A DNA stretch of 64,000 nt. It comes from Bradyrhizobium forestalis (GTDB lineage: Bacteria; Pseudomonadota; Alphaproteobacteria; Rhizobiales; Xanthobacteraceae). Position 1 is the first letter of the stretch. Each line of letters begins with the position of its first letter. The stretch spans positions 62,001-126,000 of the forward strand of contig NZ_PGVG01000002.1 in NCBI RefSeq assembly GCF_002795245.1, in the 5' to 3' direction. The notes beneath the pieces are model-generated. The model did no database searches. It saw only the letters and a list, made by a program, of their open reading frames with translations, and had not been told where the DNA came from. A program made the position numbers and the translations under genes. This document shows, piece after piece, positions 1-8,322 of this stretch.

Positions 1-1278
1 CTGGCGATCCGACCGGACTATGGGGATGCGATCAGGGGCAAGATCTTCTTGCAGGACTACCGCGCCGAGGCTGATTTCGCGGTCCAGCAGGCGGTGCGAC
101 GAGATTGGTGGGACTTGATCGGGGCCAAGCAGCCACGACGGGCGCTGCCGAAGCGGCCGCTCGATCCGGAGAAGCGGATCGTTGTCGGCTACGTTGCTGC
201 CGAATTCCGGCAACACTCGGCAGGTCTCACCTTGCTGCCGGTGTTGCGCCATCATGATCACGCCAGATTTGAGATCATCTGCTATTATTGCTGGCCGGTC
301 CAGGATGAGTACACCGCCAAGTTCAAACCACTGGCGGACGTCTGGGTCGACGCCTGGCAGCTGTCGGACGACGAACTGGCGGATCGCATTCAGGCTGACA
401 ATGTCGACATCCTGATCGACGTTTCAGGCCACACGACCGGAAACAGGCTCAATGTCTTCGCGCGCAAGCCGGCCCCGATCCAGGCCACGGGCTTCGGACA
501 CGCGACGGGCACGGGCATGCAGACCATGGACTACGTGCTCGCGGATCCCATTTTCATCCCGCCACCGGTCCGGCATCTGTTTCCCGAAAAGATCCACGAT
601 CTGCCGTGCCTGATCACGATGGAGCCCGTCTCGGATCAGCAGCCTTCCGAGCTTCCGATGCTCCGCAACGGCCACGTCACCTTCGGCGTGTTCAACCGCA
701 TCTACAAGATCTCGGACGACGCGATCCGTGTGTGGTCGCGCCTGATGCGAGAGGTGCCGGGATCCAAGATCATCCTCAAGCATGGTCTGCTCGATGATCC
801 CCTGCTGCGTGATGGCCTGATCGCGCGTTTCGTGGCGCAGGGCATTGCCGAGGAGGATATCACCTGCCTGGGCTCCACCTCGCGCAACGACCACCTGTTG
901 GCCTTTGCCAATGTCGACATTTCCCTCGATACGTTCCCGCAAAATGGCGGCATCAGCACCTGGGAATCGCTCTACAAGGGCGTTCCGGTCGTGGCCAAGC
1001 TCGGCAACGGCGCATCTTCGCGTGCTGGCGGCTCCATCGTGGCCGCCGTCGGCCTCGGCGACTGGGTCGCCGATGACGACGATGGCTATGTCGAGATCGC
1101 CCGCAGGTTTGCGACGCAGCCCGATTATCTGGCGAAGTTGCGCGCGGAGCTGCCGGCTCGGATTGCTGCCTCGCCCGCCGGCAATGTCGAGATCTACACG
1201 CGTGAGCTCGAGGCGGGTTACCGCCAGTTCTGGCGCGACTATTGTGCCGCGGCCTCGGAAGACGGTGACGCGGCGTAG
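1..1278 (+). CDS. GT41 SPINDLY-like glycosyltransferase, C-terminal part (5' truncated by window)
   Basis: The frame is open from base 1, so the true start and any N-terminal TPR repeats lie outside the window; the TTG at 49 is only an internal Leu codon. The visible 425 residues match residues from about 330 to the end of the next gene almost position for position and form the catalytic part of a protein O-GlcNAc-transferase/SPINDLY-like enzyme (GT41). Visible family blocks are VGYVAAEF near the domain start, DILIDVSGHT, the VTFGVFNRIYKI segment, DTFPQNGG and STWESLYKGVPVV (the nucleotide-sugar binding end). Such enzymes move a sugar from a nucleotide donor to protein Ser/Thr or to envelope targets in the cytoplasm; the donor and target here cannot be read. 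It forms a tandem paralogous pair with the gene at 1380. Confidence 0.85.
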   Translation: MAIRPDYGDAIRGKIFLQDYRAEADFAVQQAVRRDWWDLIGAKQPRRALPKRPLDPEKRIVVGYVAAEFRQHSAGLTLLPVLRHHDHARFEIICYYCWPVQDEYTAKFKPLADVWVDAWQLSDDELADRIQADNVDILIDVSGHTTGNRLNVFARKPAPIQATGFGHATGTGMQTMDYVLADPIFIPPPVRHLFPEKIHDLPCLITMEPVSDQQPSELPMLRNGHVTFGVFNRIYKISDDAIRVWSRLMREVPGSKIILKHGLLDDPLLRDGLIARFVAQGIAEEDITCLGSTSRNDHLLAFANVDISLDTFPQNGGISTWESLYKGVPVVAKLGNGASSRAGGSIVAAVGLGDWVADDDDGYVEIARRFATQPDYLAKLRAELPARIAASPAGNVEIYTRELEAGYRQFWRDYCAAASEDGDAA

Positions 1279-1379
1279 GCAGGTCGGTTGCGCCCCGGAG
1301 CGTTACCGGTCCAGCTGACAGGGCGGCGCCGGCTACGAATCAGCTAGACTCTCTCCAGGCCATCCTCCGGAGAGACACC

Positions 1380-3623
1380 TTGCAGAGCAGCGGCGCCGGC
1401 GCGCGCGCGTTCCAGAACGCGCGATTGCAGAAGAAATTGAAGAAGCAGGCGGATGCGATCATCTCCGCCGCGGCAACGGCTCATGGCCAGGGCCGATATG
1501 CGGAGACCGAGGCGCTCTGCCGCCAGGTCCTGCAAGCCGTTCCCGATCATTTCGACGCCACGCACCTGCTCGGCCTCTGCGCGCATCAAGGCGGCCGCAT
1601 GGGGGAGGCGCAACAACTGCTCGAGCGCGCAATCGCGATCGATCCGCGCTCACACGAGGCCCATAACAACCTCGCGGCCGTGCACTCCAGTCTCGGGCAA
1701 TTCGAGGCCGCCCGCGCATGTCAGGAGAAGGCGATCGCGCTGAAGCCGAATTTCCCGCAAGCCCTGACCGGCCTCGGCAATAGCTTGCTCCAAATGAACC
1801 TGCCCGAACAGGCGATCGAAGCCTATGACCGCGCCATTCGGCTGAAGCCGGACCATGCCGATGCGCTTTGCAACCGTGGCCTGGCGGAGCTGACGCTGCG
1901 CCAATTTGACCGCGCCAAGCAAAGTTTCGAGCGCGCCTTGGTGTTTCAGTCGCGTCACGTGGAAGCGCTCGTCGGCAAGGGCGTGGTCAGTATCGAGCTC
2001 AAGCACTACGATGAGGCGGAAGCCGCGCTCGGAGTGGCGCTGACGATCAGGCCCAATTCGGCGAAGGCCCTGGCGCACCGCGGACGCCTCCATCTCGATC
2101 TGTCGCGACCGGAGCAAGCGGCGGCGGATTTTGATGCAGCGCTTGCGCTTGCGCCCAGGCTCGAAGTGGCCCTGCAGGGAAAGGCGCAGCTCGCGCTTGC
2201 GATGGGGAACACTGCGCAGGCGATTGCGGCCGTCAAGACCTTGCTCGAGGAAAATCCACGCTCCGCGATCGCGATGACGCTGCTGAGCGCCTGTTTTGCA
2301 AACCAGGGCGAGATTGCATCCGCGATCGAACATCTCGACGCCGCGCTGGCAATCGCACCTGACAATGCGGACTTGATCGCGCGGAAGATCCACTTTCTGG
2401 ACTTTCTCCCCGAGGCCGATTTCGCGGTCCAGCAGGCCGCGCGGAAATATTGGTGGGAGGCGATCGGCGCCAGATTGCCGCAAAGGAAGCTCTCAGCCCG
2501 GCAGCGCGATCCTGACAGGCGGATCGTGATCGGTTACGTCGCTGCGGAGTTCTGGTACCACTCGGCGGCGTTCGGCCTGCTACCGGTGCTGCGCCATCAC
2601 GATCATGCCCAATTCGAAATCGTCTGCTATTCGTGCTCGCCTTTGCGGGACGAGATGACCGCCGAATTCAAGTCGTTGGCGGACGTCTGGGTCGACGCCT
2701 GGCAGCTCTCGGACGACGAGCTGGCCGATCGCATTCAGGCCGACAAGGTCGATATCCTGATCGACGTATCAGGACATTCGACCGGCAACAGGCTCCCTGT
2801 GTTCGCCCGCAAGCCGGCGCCCGTCCAGGTCACGGGCTTCGGGCATGCGACGGGTACCGGCCTTCAGACCATGGACTATGTGCTCGCCGATCCGGTTTTC
2901 ATTCCACAATCGGCGCGGCATTTGCTCGCCGAGAAGGTTCACGATCTACCGTGCCTGATCACGATCGATCCTATCCTGGACGTGCCGCCTTCGGAGCTTC
3001 CCATGCTCCGCAACGGCTATGTGACCTTCGGCGTGTTCAACCGCATCTACAAGATCTCGGACGAGGCCATCCGGGTGTGGGCGAACGTGATGCGCGAGCA
3101 GACCGGATCGAAGATCATCATCAAGCATACGCTGCTTGATGATCCCTTGTTGCGCGACAGCCTGGTCGCGCGGTTCGTGGCGCAGGGGATTGCAGAGGAG
3201 AACGTGATCTGCATGGGCTCGACCCCGCGCGCCGAGCATCTGCGGGCCTTCGCGAACGTCGACATTTCGCTCGACACGTTCCCGCAAAATGGCGGCGTCA
3301 GCACCTGGGAATCGCTCTATGCCGGCGTTCCGGTCGTGGCCAAGCTCGGCAACGGCGCCTCGTCGCGCGCCGGTGGCTCGATCGTGGCTGCCGTCGGCCT
3401 CAAGGATTGGGTCGCCGAGGATGACGAGGGTTATGCCGCGATCGCGTGCAAATATGCGGCGCAGCCGGCTCATCTGGCGAAGCTGCGGGCGGAGCTGCCG
3501 GCCCGGATCGCAGCCTCGCGTGCCGGCAACGTCGAGATCTACACGCGCGAGGTCGAGGCGGGTTATCGTCAATTCTGGCGCGACTATTGTGCCGCAGCCT
3601 CGGAACGCGGCGAAGTCGCATGA
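1380..3623 (+). CDS. TPR-repeat GT41 SPINDLY/O-GlcNAc-transferase-like glycosyltransferase
   Basis: A full-length 747-residue protein. The start is TTG at 1380, with GGAGAG just upstream. Residues about 25-330 are tandem TPR helices (repeated A..NLA, A..GLG, ALAH.G patterns) that would bind protein partners. Residues about 345-747 are the GT41 catalytic region, with IGYVAAEF, DILIDVSGHS, VTFGVFNRIYKI and DTFPQNGGVSTWESL. No signal peptide is visible, so it is cytoplasmic. The closest relative in the window is the preceding truncated gene, lying 101 bases upstream in the same direction, and the catalytic halves look like a recent tandem duplication. A role in protein O-glycosylation or in surface polysaccharide or flagellar glycosylation is inferred from the family only. 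Confidence 0.88.
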   Translation: MQSSGAGARAFQNARLQKKLKKQADAIISAAATAHGQGRYAETEALCRQVLQAVPDHFDATHLLGLCAHQGGRMGEAQQLLERAIAIDPRSHEAHNNLAAVHSSLGQFEAARACQEKAIALKPNFPQALTGLGNSLLQMNLPEQAIEAYDRAIRLKPDHADALCNRGLAELTLRQFDRAKQSFERALVFQSRHVEALVGKGVVSIELKHYDEAEAALGVALTIRPNSAKALAHRGRLHLDLSRPEQAAADFDAALALAPRLEVALQGKAQLALAMGNTAQAIAAVKTLLEENPRSAIAMTLLSACFANQGEIASAIEHLDAALAIAPDNADLIARKIHFLDFLPEADFAVQQAARKYWWEAIGARLPQRKLSARQRDPDRRIVIGYVAAEFWYHSAAFGLLPVLRHHDHAQFEIVCYSCSPLRDEMTAEFKSLADVWVDAWQLSDDELADRIQADKVDILIDVSGHSTGNRLPVFARKPAPVQVTGFGHATGTGLQTMDYVLADPVFIPQSARHLLAEKVHDLPCLITIDPILDVPPSELPMLRNGYVTFGVFNRIYKISDEAIRVWANVMREQTGSKIIIKHTLLDDPLLRDSLVARFVAQGIAEENVICMGSTPRAEHLRAFANVDISLDTFPQNGGVSTWESLYAGVPVVAKLGNGASSRAGGSIVAAVGLKDWVAEDDEGYAAIACKYAAQPAHLAKLRAELPARIAASRAGNVEIYTREVEAGYRQFWRDYCAAASERGEVA

Positions 3624-3684
3624 TTGGGCCGAACCGCGGGCGCCTCGTGGGCAAGCGTCCCGGCCGTGAGCCTTCCCGCGATGA

Positions 3685-4719
3685 TTACACGAAGGGCGGC
3701 TTGATGTTGCTGCGCTTCTCCAGCCACTCCGGCACCGGCAGGTTCTTGGCGCGCATGAAGTCCGCATTGAACAGCTTCGACTGATAGCGGCTGCCGGAAT
3801 CGCAGAGCACGGTGACGATCGTCTTGCCGGGCCCGAGCTGCTTCGCAAGGCGTATCGCGCCGACGACATTGATGCCCGTCGAGCCGCCGAGGCACAGGCC
3901 TTCGTGCTGGAGCAGCTCGTAGATCGCGGTGACGGCTTCGGCATCGGGAATGAGATAGGCGTCGTCGACTTTGGCGGTCTCGACGATCGCGGTGGCGCGG
4001 TTGAGGCCGATACCCTCGGTGATGGAGCCGCCGGGCGTCGCCTTGGGATCGCCGGTCCTGAAATATTCGTACATGCCGGCGCCGTGCGGATCGGCGCAGG
4101 CGATGCGGATGTTGTTGTTCTTCTCTTTCAGATAGCGGCTGACGCCGGCCAGCGTGCCGCCGCTACCGACCGAGCAGACGAAGCCGTCGACCTTGCCGTC
4201 GGTCTGCTCCCAGATCTCGGGCCCTGTCGATTCGTAGTGCGCCTTGGCGTTGTCGAGGTTGTTCCACTGATCGGCGAACAGCACGCCATTGGGTTCGGTC
4301 TTGCGCAGCTCGTCGGCGAGCCGCCGGCCGACATGCTGGTAGTTGTTGGGGTTGGCGTAAGGGAGAGCTGGCACCTCGATCAGCTCGGCACCGCACAGCG
4401 TGAGAAAGTCCTTCTTCTCCTGGCTCTGCGTCTCCGGGATCACGATCAAGGTGCGATAGCCGCGCGCGCTCGCCACGACCGCAAGCCCGATGCCGGTATT
4501 GCCGGCAGTCGCTTCCACCACGAGACCGCCGCGCTTGAGCTCGCCACGCTTCTCCGCCTCCAGGATCATCCATTTGCCGGCGCGGTCCTTGACCGACTGG
4601 CCCGGATTCATGAACTCGGCCTTGCCCAGGATGGTGCATCCGGTCAGTTCCGAGGCGCGCTTCAGCTTGATCAGCGGGGTGTTGCCGATGGCTTCGACAA
4701 CGTCGTTGCGAATGGTCAT
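3685..4719 (-). CDS. cysK: Cysteine synthase (O-acetylserine sulfhydrylase), PLP enzyme
   Basis: The protein makes L-cysteine from O-acetylserine and sulfide with pyridoxal phosphate, in the cytoplasm. The start is the ATG at 4719 (MTIRNDVVEAIGNTPLI), the canonical CysK start; the same frame stays open about 70 codons further upstream but that part has no family similarity. The PLP lysine is K44 in NPGQSVKDRAG, the substrate-loop motif TAGNTG is near 71-76, and the phosphate-binding GSGGT is near the middle. At 344 residues it is slightly longer than the usual 310-330, with a C-terminal extension ending KPPFV. It is convergent with the upstream glycosyltransferase and has no operon partner. 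Confidence 0.92.
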   Translation of the reverse strand: MTIRNDVVEAIGNTPLIKLKRASELTGCTILGKAEFMNPGQSVKDRAGKWMILEAEKRGELKRGGLVVEATAGNTGIGLAVVASARGYRTLIVIPETQSQEKKDFLTLCGAELIEVPALPYANPNNYQHVGRRLADELRKTEPNGVLFADQWNNLDNAKAHYESTGPEIWEQTDGKVDGFVCSVGSGGTLAGVSRYLKEKNNNIRIACADPHGAGMYEYFRTGDPKATPGGSITEGIGLNRATAIVETAKVDDAYLIPDAEAVTAIYELLQHEGLCLGGSTGINVVGAIRLAKQLGPGKTIVTVLCDSGSRYQSKLFNADFMRAKNLPVPEWLEKRSNIKPPFV

Positions 4720-5404
4720 GTCGGGGGAAATCACTGCCAAGGGGTTGATCAGGTTTGCCCAGAACCTAGTGCGTGGGAGGCCAAAGGGGAAGGCTTTTGC
4801 GTTGCGGCGAACCGGGCCGAAACGCCCGCCCAAACAGTGATATGGTTGAGAGGCGAGCCGGCGATGATGCGCTCGGCCGCGGGGCGGGATATCGGTAGGA
4901 GGAAATGGCCGAACTCCGTCGGGGCACGACACGATAACGCTCGTGATGAGCGGTCATGCGACCATTTTCTGCCATGGCGTATGGAAGGTCGAGCGATGGA
5001 CGACTTCGTTTTTGGCAAATTCAAGGGGCTTCCCGGGTTGCCCAGATGGTGCGACTGAGCCGAAGCCGCCTGGTGCGGTCGGATTGAAGGGGCTCAGTGG
5101 CCGGTGTGGCTGCAATATCACATGAAATCTTGGTAAGCTTGCTCACGTTTCCCGATGTTTCGTAATCAGAGAAGTCGCTGCGAGACAGGCACATTTTACA
5201 TTTTGGTCTGTTCGCTCCCGACTCGTTGGCACGGGCATCTCGCAACTGCGGCACTGTCCCGCCGTTCCGCGCCCGGCTAGTATGGATCTTAGGTTCCGCA
5301 GAAAGCATCACCGCTGTGAACGCGTTGTCCAAAGCCTCCCGATTGTCCCGCCGCGAATCGGTTAATCCGGCTGCACGGCGGCGGTTCGATCTGCCCGGCG
5401 GGGG
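4720..5404. other. Intergenic region between cysK and the efflux operon
   Basis: This 685-base stretch separates two divergently transcribed genes and should hold both promoters. Bases about 5105-5230 are clearly less GC-rich than the surroundings, which fits a promoter region for the efflux operon. A purine-rich TAGGAGG sits at 4896-4902 in front of a 10-codon frame (4905-4937), and a 20-codon frame begins at 4996; neither looks like a real gene. No regulator gene (TetR, LysR or MarR) lies beside the pump, and I see no clear operator palindrome. Confidence 0.5.
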
Positions 5405-6889
5405 GTGGATGTGACACAGCAAGTTCCAGCGATCGTCTCGCGGCGGTCTCTCGGTTCTGCATTCCGGATGCTGCGCGCGGCGCGATGGATTGCGGTGGTG
5501 TGCCTCGCCGCGGGTTCGGGTGCTTGCGTGCTGACCCAGGACCTTCCCGATCCCGCGCTCGACGTACCCACGCAATACAAATATGCCGGCAAGGGCGATG
5601 CGCCGCCGTCGCTGGATTGGTGGCGCGGCTTTCGCTCTGCGGAGCTGACCCAGCTGATGGAGGAGGCGCAGACCGTCAATCTCGACATCGCCGCCGCGGT
5701 CGCGCGCATCGTCCAGGCCGATGCCCAGGCGCGGCAGGCCGGCGCGGCGCTGCTGCCGAGCGTATCGACGGGCGGATCGGAAACCTACTCGCGCACCTCG
5801 GGCTCGAGCGCCTCGGGTCTGTCCATCGGCGGGCGCGAGGTCGTCAACTATTCGGCCTCGCTGAGCGCGAGCTACCAGCTCGACTTCTGGGGCCAGAACC
5901 GCGACGCGCTGCAAACGGCGGAGGAAACGGCCAACGCCAACCGTTTCGATCGCGACACGGTCGCGCTGACAACGCTGGCCGCCGTTGCCAACGCCTATTT
6001 CCAGGTGCTGGCCTCGCAGGACCGCATCAGGACCTCACAGCGCAATATCGCGAGCGCGCAGCGCATCCTTGATGCGGTCAAGGAGCGGCGCAGGGCCGGC
6101 ACCGGCACCGATCTCGACGTCGCCCAGCAGGAGAGCGTGCTTGCCAACCAGAAGGCCCTGGTGCCGCCGCTGCGCCAGACGCTCGACCAGAACGTCAACG
6201 CGCTGGCTGTCTTGGTATCACGCCCGCCGGAGAGTGTGCGCGTGCTCGGCGGCTCGCTGGACCGGATCGCGATCCCACGCGTGACGCCCGGCCTGCCGTC
6301 GGAGCTGCTGACGCAGCGGCCGGACATCCGCCGTCAGGAAGCCCAGCTCGCCTCGGCGACCGCGAACATCGGCAATGCCCGCGCGCAGTTCTTTCCGACC
6401 ATCCAGCTCACCGGCAATGGCGGCTATCAGAGCTCGGCGCTGGTCTCGCTGTTCCAGCCTCATGCGGCCTTCTTCCAGCTCGTCGGCAGCGCGACGCAGC
6501 CGATCTTCGACGGCGGCAAGATCCTCGGCAATTTCGAATTCGCCAAGGCGCGGCAGGACGAGCTGCTTCAGACCTACCGCAAGACCATCATTCAGGCCTT
6601 TGCCGACGTCGACAATGCGCTGTTCTCGATCAAGCAGACCACGATCAAGCTGCAATTGCAGCGCGATGTCGTCGCCGCCTCGCGCCGCGCCTTCGATCTC
6701 TCCGAGCAGCAATTGCGCGCCGGCACTGCCGACATCGTGACCGTGCTCAACACCCAACTGACCCTGTTCCAGGCGGAGGACGCGCTGTCGCAGGCCCAAC
6801 TCGCACGGCTCCTCGCCATCGTCAGCCTGTACCAGGCGCTCGGCGGCGGTTGGGAGCCGAGGATGGAGAAACCGGTCAATGCTCTTTAA
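5405..6889 (+). CDS. RND efflux outer-membrane factor, NodT/OprM-family lipoprotein
   Basis: This is the outer-membrane channel of the tripartite pump encoded by the next three genes. The start used is GTG 5405 behind GGCGGGGG. ATG 5468 is a serious alternative because it gives a compact lipoprotein signal (MLRAARWIAVVCLAAGSGAC), with Cys as the acylation site. The body shows the two-fold repeated OEP helices: LDWWRGF near the N terminus, ANAYFQVLASQDRI in the first half, and QRPDIRRQEAQLASATANIG followed by FFPTIQLTG in the second. The length (about 475-494 residues) is normal for OprM/NodT proteins. The stop overlaps the start of the adaptor gene by 11 bases, indicating translational coupling. 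Confidence 0.9.
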   Translation: MDVTQQVPAIVSRRSLGSAFRMLRAARWIAVVCLAAGSGACVLTQDLPDPALDVPTQYKYAGKGDAPPSLDWWRGFRSAELTQLMEEAQTVNLDIAAAVARIVQADAQARQAGAALLPSVSTGGSETYSRTSGSSASGLSIGGREVVNYSASLSASYQLDFWGQNRDALQTAEETANANRFDRDTVALTTLAAVANAYFQVLASQDRIRTSQRNIASAQRILDAVKERRRAGTGTDLDVAQQESVLANQKALVPPLRQTLDQNVNALAVLVSRPPESVRVLGGSLDRIAIPRVTPGLPSELLTQRPDIRRQEAQLASATANIGNARAQFFPTIQLTGNGGYQSSALVSLFQPHAAFFQLVGSATQPIFDGGKILGNFEFAKARQDELLQTYRKTIIQAFADVDNALFSIKQTTIKLQLQRDVVAASRRAFDLSEQQLRAGTADIVTVLNTQLTLFQAEDALSQAQLARLLAIVSLYQALGGGWEPRMEKPVNAL

Positions 6890-8285
6890 GCCGGAGACGA
6901 AGCAAGACGCGAAGGAGGGGACGGCGAAACGATCGCGCGGCCGCGGCTTGATCATGACCCTGATCACGCTCGCGATCCTCGGCGGCCTTGGTTATCTCGG
7001 CTGGACCGTCACGCATCAGCAGCAGACCAACAATCGCAACCAGCGCCCCGATCTGCCGGTGCCCGTGCTGGCGGCGAGCCCGCGCATCCAGGACGTGCCG
7101 GTTTATCTCGACGGCGTCGGCGCGATCCGCGCGCTCAATACCGTGACCGTGCGCTCGCAGGTCGACGGCAAGCTGATCGCGGTCAACTTCACGGAAGGCC
7201 AGGACGTCAAGAAGGGCGACGTGCTTGCCGAGATCGATCCCGCCATCTACCAGGCGCAGTACGACCAGGCGGTCGCCAAGAAGGCGCAGGATCAGGCCCA
7301 GCTCGCCAACCAGCGCATCGATCTTGCGCGCTACGAGCAGCTTGCCGCCTCCAATGCCGGCTCCAAGCAGCAGGCCGACACCCAGCGCGCGCTGGTGGCG
7401 CAAACCGAGGCGCTGGTGAAGGCCGATCAGGCCGCGATCGACAACGCGGCCGCGACGCTGAGCTACACCAAGATCGTGGCGCCGATCTCCGGCCGCGCCG
7501 GCCTGCGCCAGGTCGACCAGGGCAATATCATCCACGCCTCCGACACCACCGGCCTCGTCGTCATCACGCAATTGCAGCCGATCGCGGTGTGGTTCAGCCT
7601 GCCGCAGCAGCAGATCATGCGCGTCAACGCGGCCGCCGCAAAGGGTACGCTCGCCGTCGATGTGTTCGGCAATGACGGCATTACGGTGATCGACACCGGC
7701 AAGCTCACCGGCATCGACAACCAGGTCGACCAGACCACCGGCACGCTCAAGCTCAAGGCCGAATTTCCCAACGCCAATTACCAGCTCTGGCCGGGCCAGT
7801 TCGTCAATGTCCGCCTCAAGGTCGAGACCTTGAGGCAGGCGCTGGTGGTGCCGACCTCCGCGGTGCAGCGCGGTCCGATCGGGACCTTCAGCTACGTCAT
7901 CGGCGAGGATAATGTGGTCTCGGCCAAGCCCGTGACGGTGACCCAGCAGAACGAGCATGACGCGGTGATCGCCAGCGGCCTCTCGGCGAGTGACAAGGTC
8001 GTCACCACGGGCTTTGCCAATCTGTCCGACGGCTCCAAGGTGATCGTAGGCCGCGACGACCAGACCCCGTCGGCCGATCTCGCCCCGCGCAAGCGCTCGC
8101 GCGCGCCGGACGGCCAGAAGAAGGATGGTGCCAAGGAAGGCCAGAAGGACGGGCAGGGCAAGGACGGACAGGGCAAGGACGGTGAGTTCCGTGCCAAGCG
8201 CAAGAGCAGCGAAGGCGATCAGAAGGGACAGACCGGGCCGGCACCGGGACCGGGGGCATCGGGCAGTGGAGCCAAGCAGCCATGA
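6879..8285 (+). CDS. mdtA: RND efflux periplasmic adaptor (MdtA/HlyD family)
   Basis: This membrane-fusion protein links the inner-membrane RND pumps to the outer-membrane channel. A single N-terminal transmembrane segment (about residues 28-46, LIMTLITLAILGGLGYLGW) anchors it. The lipoyl/barrel-sandwich halves are visible as VTVRSQVDGKL and SYTKIVAPISGRAGLRQVD, with a helical hairpin between them and a beta-barrel beyond (LQPIAVWFSLP). At 468 residues it is longer than usual because residues about 405-468 form a Lys/Gly/Asp/Gln-rich low-complexity tail. The ATG at 6879 lies inside the end of the preceding gene. It is the only adaptor here and would have to serve both downstream pumps. Confidence 0.92.
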   Translation: MLFKPETKQDAKEGTAKRSRGRGLIMTLITLAILGGLGYLGWTVTHQQQTNNRNQRPDLPVPVLAASPRIQDVPVYLDGVGAIRALNTVTVRSQVDGKLIAVNFTEGQDVKKGDVLAEIDPAIYQAQYDQAVAKKAQDQAQLANQRIDLARYEQLAASNAGSKQQADTQRALVAQTEALVKADQAAIDNAAATLSYTKIVAPISGRAGLRQVDQGNIIHASDTTGLVVITQLQPIAVWFSLPQQQIMRVNAAAAKGTLAVDVFGNDGITVIDTGKLTGIDNQVDQTTGTLKLKAEFPNANYQLWPGQFVNVRLKVETLRQALVVPTSAVQRGPIGTFSYVIGEDNVVSAKPVTVTQQNEHDAVIASGLSASDKVVTTGFANLSDGSKVIVGRDDQTPSADLAPRKRSRAPDGQKKDGAKEGQKDGQGKDGQGKDGEFRAKRKSSEGDQKGQTGPAPGPGASGSGAKQP

Positions 8286-8322
8286 TCCCGACAACAGCCG
8301 CTTGAAGCGGCAGGCATAACCC

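Noticed and set aside
4905..5058. A 10-codon frame behind TAGGAGG and a 20-codon frame at 4996
   Set aside because: The spacing of the first ribosome-binding sequence is only two bases, both peptides are very short, and neither has Cys, Trp or other runs expected of an attenuator leader.
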